In this document: positions 55,410 through 62,187 of the stretch, piece after piece | Layout of the letters: each line of letters opens with the position of its first letter | How positions within the stretch are numbered: the stretch's first letter is position 1 | Assembly (NCBI RefSeq): GCF_000425945.1 | Contig: NZ_KE384482.1 | Span: forward strand, 1 to 64,000 | DNA: 64,000 nt | From: Candidatus Solirubrobacter pratensis | Lineage (GTDB): Bacteria > Actinomycetota > Thermoleophilia > Solirubrobacterales > Solirubrobacteraceae | Direction: 5' to 3' | Program-made: the position numbers and the translations under genes | The notes under the pieces: generated by a model | What the model was told of the DNA's origin: nothing | The model's database searches: none | Seen by the model: only the letters and a program-made list of their open reading frames with translations

Positions 55410-56608
55410 CGGCGCTGCACCACGAACGCGGCGACGTCGTCCAGCAGCGGGCCGCCGTTGAGCTCCTCGGCGCCCTCGACGAGCGCCGCCGCGAGCGCCG
55501 CCGGATCCTCCGCGCCTGTCTCCAGCGCGCCGCGCACCATGGCACTCAGCCCCTCGTCGCCGAGCCGTTCCGGACCGACGCCGGTGCGGCCCTCGATCAG
55601 CCCGTCGGTGTAGAGCAGGAGCGACCAGCGCTCGGGCAGTGGATGCTCGCGCACGCGCCACGTGGAGTCCTCGACGACGCCGAGCGGCGGGTCGGCGGGC
55701 GTCCCGTCGAGGGAGCGGACCCCGTCCTCGCAGACGAGCAGGGGTGCCGGGTGGCCTGCGAGCCGGACCGAAAGCTTCGAGCGGTCCGGCGCGACGGTCG
55801 CCATGCAGAGCGTCGTGAAGACCCACGGCGAGTGGCGCTCGTAGTCGTGGACGACCTGCAGCGTCTCCAGCAGGTCGGCCGGGTCGCGCCCGCCGAGCAC
55901 GAGCGTGCGCCAGGCGATGCGCAGGCAGACGCCGAGCGCCGCCTCGTCCGGGCCGTGGCCGGACACGTCGCCGATCACCGCGTGCACGGCGCCCGAGGAG
56001 TCCTGCACGGCGTCGTAGAAGTCGCCGCCCAGCAGCGCCCGCCGGCGGCCGGGACGGTAGAGCGCCGACAGCAGCAGCTGCGGGTCGGTGACCAGCGGCG
56101 CCGGCAGCAGCCCGCGCTCCAGGCGCGCGTTCTCGTCCGCCTGCACGCGCGCGACCTCGAGCTGCTGGCGCGCCTCGTCGGCGCGCCGGCGCTCGACGGC
56201 GTAGCGCACCGCCCGCAGCAGCCCGGAGCCGTCGACCTGGCCCTTGACGAGGTAGTCCTGCGCGCCGGCGCCCACCGCCTCGGTCCCGCGCAGCTCGTCG
56301 TCGAGCCCGGTCAGGACGAGCACGGCGACGTCGGGTGACGCCTGCTTGAGGCGGTGCAGCGCGGTCAGGCCCTGCGCGTCGGGCAAATCGAGGTCCAGCA
56401 GCACGCAGTCGACGTTCTCGAGCACCGCGCCGAGCGCGCCCGCCAGCGTCTCGGCGCGCACGATGTCCACCCAGGCGCCGGTGATCGCAAGGAGCTCCTG
56501 GACGAGCAGCGCGTCCCCGTCGTCGTCCTCGACCAGGATGATCCGCAACGGCGACGACGAGGCTCCGGCGGCGAGGGGAGCGGTGTTGGCGGTGTCAGGC
56601 GTACTCAA
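55406..56608 (-). CDS. Response regulator with PP2C/SpoIIE phosphatase domain
   Basis: A 400-residue protein. The receiver (residues 21-140) has Glu27-Asp28-Asp29 and phosphoacceptor Asp72; a short helix 140-165 joins it to a SpoIIE-type serine phosphatase (about 185-400) with the metal motifs GGDFYDAV, VIGDVSGHGPDEA, LLLYTDGL and DDVAAFVV. It should dephosphorylate an STAS antagonist when phosphorylated, as in RsbU/RsbP partner switching. The start TTG 56608 gives STPDTANT. It is first in the long minus-strand operon and is divergent from a STAS gene by 100 bases. Confidence 0.92.
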   Translation of the reverse strand: MSTPDTANTAPLAAGASSSPLRIILVEDDDGDALLVQELLAITGAWVDIVRAETLAGALGAVLENVDCVLLDLDLPDAQGLTALHRLKQASPDVAVLVLTGLDDELRGTEAVGAGAQDYLVKGQVDGSGLLRAVRYAVERRRADEARQQLEVARVQADENARLERGLLPAPLVTDPQLLLSALYRPGRRRALLGGDFYDAVQDSSGAVHAVIGDVSGHGPDEAALGVCLRIAWRTLVLGGRDPADLLETLQVVHDYERHSPWVFTTLCMATVAPDRSKLSVRLAGHPAPLLVCEDGVRSLDGTPADPPLGVVEDSTWRVREHPLPERWSLLLYTDGLIEGRTGVGPERLGDEGLSAMVRGALETGAEDPAALAAALVEGAEELNGGPLLDDVAAFVVQRR

Positions 56609-56708
56609 GGGTCGGGCAACCCTACCCCCGCGCCTCCGGGCGCAATCCGCGGTTTAGCCGCCGCCCCGGTGGGTAGGGTGCAGGACGCCGGCAGGGGCAG
56701 ATTGCCGC

Positions 56709-57053
56709 ATGCCTCCCATCCCTCCATTCACGATCGACCGAGTCGGCCAGCCCGGCGGACCGATCATGCTCGTCCTGTCAGGCGACCTCGACGTCCTGAG
56801 CGCCCCGATCCTGCGGGCGCGATTGCTGGATCTGCTGGCGCTGCGGCTCCCGCTCACGCTCGAGCTGCGCGGGCTGGACTTCATGGACTCCAGCGGGCTC
56901 GCGGCGCTGCTGGAGCTGCGCTCGCGCGCCCGCCAGGTCGGCTGGAGCGTGACGATCCGCGGCGCCCGTGGCCGCGTGCGCGAGCTGCTGGAGCGGACCG
57001 GGACGCTCGCGCTCGTCGAGGCGCCGGGCGGCGACCTCGATCACGCGAGCTAG
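56709..57053 (+). CDS. STAS-domain anti-sigma factor antagonist
   Basis: A 114-residue SpoIIAA/RsbV-like protein. LSGDLDVLSAPILRARLL and LELRGLDFMDSSGLAALLEL are the family motifs; Ser61 in MDSSG is the expected phosphorylation site. In its unphosphorylated form it would bind an anti-sigma kinase and free a sigma factor. No such kinase or sigma factor gene is in the window, but the divergent PP2C regulator is the matching phosphatase. Start ATG 56709. The stop overlaps the convergent GGDEF-EAL gene by 4 bases. Confidence 0.9.
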   Translation: MPPIPPFTIDRVGQPGGPIMLVLSGDLDVLSAPILRARLLDLLALRLPLTLELRGLDFMDSSGLAALLELRSRARQVGWSVTIRGARGRVRELLERTGTLALVEAPGGDLDHAS

Positions 57054-60000
57054 CGCGCCGGTACGCCGCCGCGCAGCAGCGCGATCGTGCTCGCGGCGTC
57101 CATCGGGCGCGCGAAGAAGAAGCCCTGGCCGAGGTCGCAGCCGAGCTCGCGCAGGCGCTCCCACTGGCCCGCGTGCTCGACGCCCTCGGCGACGACGGTC
57201 AGGTCGAGCGTCGAGCCGAGCGCGACGACGGCGGTCGCGAGCCCGGAGGCCTGCGGCGACGCGCCGGCGCGCAGGAACGAGCGGTCCATCTTGAGGATGT
57301 CGACCGGCAGCCGGCTCAGGTAGCTCAGCGACGAGTAGCCGGTGCCGAAGTCGTCCATCGCGAGCCGCAGCCCGAGCGCCTTGAGCTCGTAGAGGCGCTC
57401 CACGACCATGTCGGGGTCGGTCATCATCACCGACTCGGTGATCTCGAGCGTCAGGCGCGCCGGATCGAGGCCCGAGTCCTTCAGCGCCGCCTGCACGTCC
57501 TGCACGATCCCCGCATCCTGCAGCTGCTTGACGGAGAGGTTGATCGCCATCGTCAGCGGCGCGCCGGCCTCGGCCTGGATCTGGACCGCACGGCGGCAGC
57601 CCTCGCGCAGCACCCAGCGGCCGATCTCGACGATCAGCCCCATCTCCTCGGCGAGCGGGATGAAGAGGTCCGGGCCGACCATGCCGCGGCGCGGGTGGTT
57701 CCAGCGCAGCAGCGCCTCGAGCCCTGAGACCTCGCCGTCGGCCAGCCGCACGACCGGCTGGTAGTAGAGCTCGAGCTGCTCGGCGGCGACGGCCTGCTGG
57801 AGGTCCGAGCGCAGCTCCAGGCGCGCGAGCACGCCCTCGTGCATGTCGGGCTCGAACAGCCGGTAGCCGCCGCGGCCGTCGCGCTTGGCGATGTGCATCG
57901 CGGCGTCGGCATCGCGCAGCAGCTCGTCGGCGTCGCCGCCCTCGGCGACGGAGATGCCCAGGCTCGCGCGCACCAGGATCTCCTTGCCGTCGATCGCCAG
58001 CGGCTCGGCGAGCGCGGCCAGCAGGCGCTCGGCGCCGTCGGCGGCCTCCTGCGCACCTGCCACGTCCTCCAGCAGGACCGCGAACTCGTCGCCGCCGAAG
58101 CGCGCCGCGGTGTCGCTCGCGCGGACGGTCGTGGCGAGCCGCTTGGCGACCTCGGTCAGCACGGCGTCACCGGCCGCATGGCCGAGGCCGTCGTTGATGG
58201 TCTTGAAGTCGTCGAGGTCGATCGAGAGCACCGCCAGCGCGCCGTGCTCGCGTCGCGCGCGGGCGACGGCGTGGCGCACCCGCTCGCCGAACAGCGCGCG
58301 GTTGGCGAGCCCGGTGAGCGGATCGTGGAACGCCTGGTGCTCGAGCTGGCGCTCGAACGCGCGCCGCTCGGACACGTCGCGGCCGTTGAGCACGACGCCG
58401 CGGACGCGCTCGTCCTCGAGCAGGTTGGTGAGCTGGACCTCGAACTCGTGCGGCGTGCCGTCGCGGTGGGTGAGCACGGTCTCGACGATCGCGGTCTCAC
58501 CGGGGCGGGCGCTGTCGAGCAGCCGCGTCCCCGCGGGCAGGAGCCGCTCGACCGTCGTCTCGGCCGGCGCGTATCCCAGCACTCGCTCGATCGAGGGGCT
58601 CTGGTAGATGACGTCGCCGTCCGCGCCGAGCACCGCGATCAGGTCGCTGGAGTGCTGGACCAGCGCGCTCAGACGGCCCTCGCCGGCCCGCCGGTGGATC
58701 TCCTCGGTCAGCGCCGCGCTCTCCAGCGCAAGGCCGATCTGAGCCCCCAGGCCGTGCAGCGCGCGCCGCACCGGCGGCTGCTCGACCGCCGTGCCGGCGA
58801 CGATCAGGAACGACTCGAGCTCGTCGCGCATGCCGAGCGAGCGCACGAGCGCGCGCCGGCGCCCCTCGGGCAGGCGCAGCGCCAGGCAGGTCGCCTCGCC
58901 GAGCGCGACGGCGTCCTGCTGCGCCGCCGCGCGCAACTCCGCGAGCACCGCGGCCGCGAGCGACCAGCGCGTTCCGGCGTTGTAGGCCACGCCGCCGCCG
59001 GCGCCGCCGCGGGCGAGCAGCGTGCTCGCGTCCTCGCCGGCGAGACGGCGCGCCGCCTCCTCCCCGGCCATGCCGATCTCCTGCCGCGTGGTGGCGGCCA
59101 CCAGCGCCGAGCCGGCGCCGCCGAGCGTGCGCTCGCGGTCGGCCGAGCGCTGCTGCTGCAGCACCAGGCCGCTCATGCGGGCGACGACGAAGCCGAACAG
59201 CACGACCGACGCGAAGATCACGACGACGAGGTCGGGGTTGCCGCCGCCGAGCTCATAGCCGAGCTCGAGCACCGGCGCGATCAGCGTCGCCGCGGTCAGC
59301 AGCGCCAGCCTGAGCGAGGTGAGGCGCGACTCGTGCCCCGTCACCGGCTCCTGCAGCCCGCGCATCGAGGGATGCAGCGCCGCCGCGCCGAACAGCAGGT
59401 AGAAGGCGACCCAGCCGACGTCGTAGACGGGCTGGTGGTCGTAGGTGCCGTGGAGGATCGCGATGCCGTAGAGGAAGTCGGTGACCAGCAGCGCGACGAT
59501 GCTCGCCGCGAGCAGGTAGAAGGCGGCCTGGCGGCGCCCGGCGTCGACGGCGAGGCGGATCGCGGCGGCCAGCAGCAGCACGTCGCCGAACGGATAGGCG
59601 ACCGACGTCGCCTTCGCGACGAGCCCGAGCGAATCGTCGCGCAGGTAGGGGGCGATCAGCGCGACCCACGACAGCAGCGACAGGCCGAGCGTCATGATCA
59701 CCGAGTCGATCACGCCGGCGCGGTCGGACTCCGGGTTGCGGCGTCGGACGAGCGCCACCAGGCCGGCCATCAGGACCGGGTAGACGCCGATGTAGGCGGC
59801 GTCGCCGAGCGACGGGAACGGGACCTCGCGGCCGAGCAGCTTCGGGTAGCTGTACGTGTAGAGATCCCCGAGCCAGAACAGCGCCATGCCGGCGGCGAAG
59901 CACCACCACGGCGCGCGGGTGGCCGGCCGGTGGATGCGGACGCCGGCGAGGATCGCGACCACCGGGGCCAGCCCGAGCAGGTTGAACAGCGGGCCGCTCC

Positions 60001-60085
60001 CCGCGAGCCCCGGCGCCCAGACGTACGCGGCGGTGAGGATCGCGCCGACCAGCAGGAAGGAGGACCAAGGGGCCGGGCGACGCAT
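57050..60085 (-). CDS. Membrane GGDEF-EAL protein (cyclic-di-GMP turnover)
   Basis: A 1011-residue signalling protein. About eight to ten membrane helices fill residues 8-310; a GAF-like segment lies about 320-470 and a PAS domain about 475-590 (SDLIAVLGADGDVIYQSP); GGDEF about 595-745 with the intact active site RFGGDEFAV near 663; EAL about 755-1000 with LEALLRWNHP, INLSVKQL, ITESVMM, MDDFGTGYSSL and VVAEGVEH. Both catalytic sites look functional, so it may make and break cyclic di-GMP. It is convergent with the STAS gene and stands alone on its strand. Confidence 0.93.
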   Translation of the reverse strand: MRRPAPWSSFLLVGAILTAAYVWAPGLAGSGPLFNLLGLAPVVAILAGVRIHRPATRAPWWCFAAGMALFWLGDLYTYSYPKLLGREVPFPSLGDAAYIGVYPVLMAGLVALVRRRNPESDRAGVIDSVIMTLGLSLLSWVALIAPYLRDDSLGLVAKATSVAYPFGDVLLLAAAIRLAVDAGRRQAAFYLLAASIVALLVTDFLYGIAILHGTYDHQPVYDVGWVAFYLLFGAAALHPSMRGLQEPVTGHESRLTSLRLALLTAATLIAPVLELGYELGGGNPDLVVVIFASVVLFGFVVARMSGLVLQQQRSADRERTLGGAGSALVAATTRQEIGMAGEEAARRLAGEDASTLLARGGAGGGVAYNAGTRWSLAAAVLAELRAAAQQDAVALGEATCLALRLPEGRRRALVRSLGMRDELESFLIVAGTAVEQPPVRRALHGLGAQIGLALESAALTEEIHRRAGEGRLSALVQHSSDLIAVLGADGDVIYQSPSIERVLGYAPAETTVERLLPAGTRLLDSARPGETAIVETVLTHRDGTPHEFEVQLTNLLEDERVRGVVLNGRDVSERRAFERQLEHQAFHDPLTGLANRALFGERVRHAVARARREHGALAVLSIDLDDFKTINDGLGHAAGDAVLTEVAKRLATTVRASDTAARFGGDEFAVLLEDVAGAQEAADGAERLLAALAEPLAIDGKEILVRASLGISVAEGGDADELLRDADAAMHIAKRDGRGGYRLFEPDMHEGVLARLELRSDLQQAVAAEQLELYYQPVVRLADGEVSGLEALLRWNHPRRGMVGPDLFIPLAEEMGLIVEIGRWVLREGCRRAVQIQAEAGAPLTMAINLSVKQLQDAGIVQDVQAALKDSGLDPARLTLEITESVMMTDPDMVVERLYELKALGLRLAMDDFGTGYSSLSYLSRLPVDILKMDRSFLRAGASPQASGLATAVVALGSTLDLTVVAEGVEHAGQWERLRELGCDLGQGFFFARPMDAASTIALLRGGVPAR

Positions 60086-60118
60086 TAGCCGGGAGGATCG
60101 TCCCGGCGGGCGCGATCT

Positions 60119-60691
60119 TTAGGGAAGCTCGACCGCTGGGAGTCCGTCGATCGAGCGCAGGTTGTGCTCAGTCTGGTACTCGACGAAGGCCCCCGGACCG
60201 TGCGCGCGCAGCCGCTTGCCGCTCGAGAGGTCCGAATGCGGGCGCTCGCCCTCGTAGCGCAGCAGCGGCACGCCGTACCCGCACGAGTCGGCCACGCGCG
60301 TGACGTCGACGCGGATGATCGCCCGCTCGGACTCGGGGTGCTCGGGCCGGTGGAAGCCGTCCAGCAGTCCCGCGAAGCGCGTGTCGGCGGGGTAGACGAT
60401 CTCGCCGCGGCCGTGCAGGCGGACGATCCGCGGCGGCCCGTCGAACGCGCACAGCATCACGACGATGCGGCCGTTCTCGCGCAGGTGCGCGATCGTCTCG
60501 GCGCCTGAGCCGACGATGTCCAGATAGGCGACGGTGTGCTCGTCGAGCACCCGCAGCGAGCGCATCGGACCCTTCGGGGAGACGTTGACGTGACCTCCGT
60601 CGCCGGACGGGGCGGTCCCGACGAAGAACATCGACTGAGCGGCGATCCAGCTCGCCAGGCGCTCGTCGATGCCGTCGTAGATCCGCCCCAT
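60119..60691 (-). CDS. Pyridoxamine 5'-phosphate oxidase-fold protein
   Basis: A 190-residue flavin-binding split-barrel protein. SMFFVGTAPSGDGGHVNVSPKGP (residues 20-42) and the next strands match the PPOX group often annotated as pyridoxamine 5'-phosphate oxidase family, which in actinobacteria includes FMN and F420 reductases. DIVGSGAETIAHLRENGRIVVML and FDGPPRIVRLHG are family segments. True PNPOx activity is unlikely. Start ATG 60691, 12 bases past the FAD-linked oxidase stop, so the two may be co-transcribed. Confidence 0.85.
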   Translation of the reverse strand: MGRIYDGIDERLASWIAAQSMFFVGTAPSGDGGHVNVSPKGPMRSLRVLDEHTVAYLDIVGSGAETIAHLRENGRIVVMLCAFDGPPRIVRLHGRGEIVYPADTRFAGLLDGFHRPEHPESERAIIRVDVTRVADSCGYGVPLLRYEGERPHSDLSSGKRLRAHGPGAFVEYQTEHNLRSIDGLPAVELP

Positions 60692-60703
60692 CGGTGTTCC
60701 AGG

Positions 60704-62068
60704 CTACAGCGCGTGGTTCGCGTGGATCACGTTGCCGGGGTCGACGCGCGCCTTGACCGCCTGCAGCCGGCGGTACGTGAACGCGCCGTAGGAGGCCGAG
60801 GTGTCGACCGCGTGCTCGGCGAAGTTCAGATACTGGCCGGCGCCGCTCCACGGCTCCAGCGCGTCCTTCAGCCGCGCGGCGTGCCCGAGGATTGCGGCCT
60901 CGACGTCGGCGTCGATCGCCAGGCCGCCCATGAACAGGACGAACTGCGCGTCGAGCTTGGCCAGCGCTCCGTGGCCGGGCGTCACACGCCCGAGTGCGCC
61001 ACCCACCTGACGCAGCTCGACCATCAGCAGCGGCGAGTCGGACCCGGGTCCGGCGAGCTCGACCAGCGCCTCGATCGCCGCCGGCGGGAGCTCCTCGACG
61101 AGCGCGCTGTCGCTCGTGAACGGCATCGGCTCCTCGGGGTCCTGGTGCAGCCGGACGAGCGACGGCGCGGGGACCATGGCGAACGTGTCGAGCTCGGGCT
61201 CCAGCGCGCGCAGCGGCGCGAGGATCGCCTCGGCCTCGTCGCCCTGGACGGCGCCGTCGATCATCACCAGCCGGCGGCCGCGGATGATCTCCGGGAGCTC
61301 GGGCAGCGGCGGCAGCTGCATGATCCGGAACGAGGTCGTGACCTCGTCGGGCGCGTCGACGGCCCACCGCGACCACGCCGTCAGCACGCGCTCGGCCTCG
61401 GTCCAGTCCCACATCATGAAGCCGGCGTAGATCTCGGCGATCGGGAAGAGCTTGAACTCGACCGCCGTGACGATGCCGAAGTTGCCTCCGCCGCCGCGCA
61501 GCGCCCAGAACAGCTCCGGGTCGTTCTCGCGGTCGGTGCGGACGAGCGTGGCGTCGGCCGTCACGAGCTCGATCGCGGTCAGGTTGTTCGTCTGGAAGCC
61601 GTGCGAGCGCGCCAGCCAGCCCATCCCGCCGCCGAGCGAGTAACCGACGACGCCGACGTCGGGCGCGGAGCCGTGCAGGGCCAGCAGTCCGTGCGGCGCC
61701 GCCGCATCGACGACGTCCTCCCACAGGACGCCGGCCTCGGCGCGGGCGATCCGGCGCTCGGGGTCGATCGTCACGCCGTGCATGCCCGAGGTCTTGAGCA
61801 GGATCGTGTGCTCCAGCCCGCCCAGCGGGCCGGCGTTGTGGCCGGTCGCCTGGGGGGCGACCCGGAGGCCACGCTCGCGGGCGAAGCGGACGACCGCGGC
61901 GACCTCCTGCGCGTTACAGGGGTAGGCGACCGCGGCCGGACGCTGGTCGACGGCGAGGTTGAACGCCTGCCGCGCCGCGTCGTAGCCGTCGTCGGAGGGG
62001 AGCGCGACGGCGCCGCCGCAGAGCGCGCGCAGGTCGCCGAGGTCGCGTGCCGGATCGATGATCGTCAT
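60704..62068 (-). CDS. FAD-linked oxidoreductase (berberine-bridge/6-hydroxynicotine-oxidase type)
   Basis: A 454-residue flavoenzyme of the PCMH/VAO fold. The FAD domain has PATGHNAGPLGG-like sequence (VAPQATGHNAGP) whose His is a candidate for covalent FAD attachment, then GYSLGGGMGWLARSHG and LFWALRGGGGNFGIVT; the C-terminal BBE segment near 425-445 contains LQAVKARVDPGNVIHAN. No Cys is seen at the second attachment point, so the link would be mono-covalent. Substrates of relatives include oligosaccharides, alkaloids and secondary metabolites. Start ATG 62068. Confidence 0.88.
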   Translation of the reverse strand: MTIIDPARDLGDLRALCGGAVALPSDDGYDAARQAFNLAVDQRPAAVAYPCNAQEVAAVVRFARERGLRVAPQATGHNAGPLGGLEHTILLKTSGMHGVTIDPERRIARAEAGVLWEDVVDAAAPHGLLALHGSAPDVGVVGYSLGGGMGWLARSHGFQTNNLTAIELVTADATLVRTDRENDPELFWALRGGGGNFGIVTAVEFKLFPIAEIYAGFMMWDWTEAERVLTAWSRWAVDAPDEVTTSFRIMQLPPLPELPEIIRGRRLVMIDGAVQGDEAEAILAPLRALEPELDTFAMVPAPSLVRLHQDPEEPMPFTSDSALVEELPPAAIEALVELAGPGSDSPLLMVELRQVGGALGRVTPGHGALAKLDAQFVLFMGGLAIDADVEAAILGHAARLKDALEPWSGAGQYLNFAEHAVDTSASYGAFTYRRLQAVKARVDPGNVIHANHAL

Positions 62069-62133
62069 GCCGATCACCGTCCCCCACCGGCATTGCCGAG
62101 TCCTTGCCGAACCCTTGCCGCCCGGAAGTCTTG

Positions 62134-62184
62134 CCCCCTGGGCGAGCACTTCCAGCGAAACGAGCCCGCAGGGCGAGGCTTCGC
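62134..62184. repeat. Dispersed hairpin repeat, copy C
   Basis: This copy matches copies A (62134-62166) and B (62155-62177, 23 identical bases) at the left end of the window. GCGAA (62155-62159) pairs with TTCGC (62180-62184), and GCCC (62164-62167) with GGGC (62171-62174). It starts 4 bases past the stop codon of the minus-strand LAL gene, so it may also end that transcript. Confidence 0.6.
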
Positions 62185-62187
62185 CGG

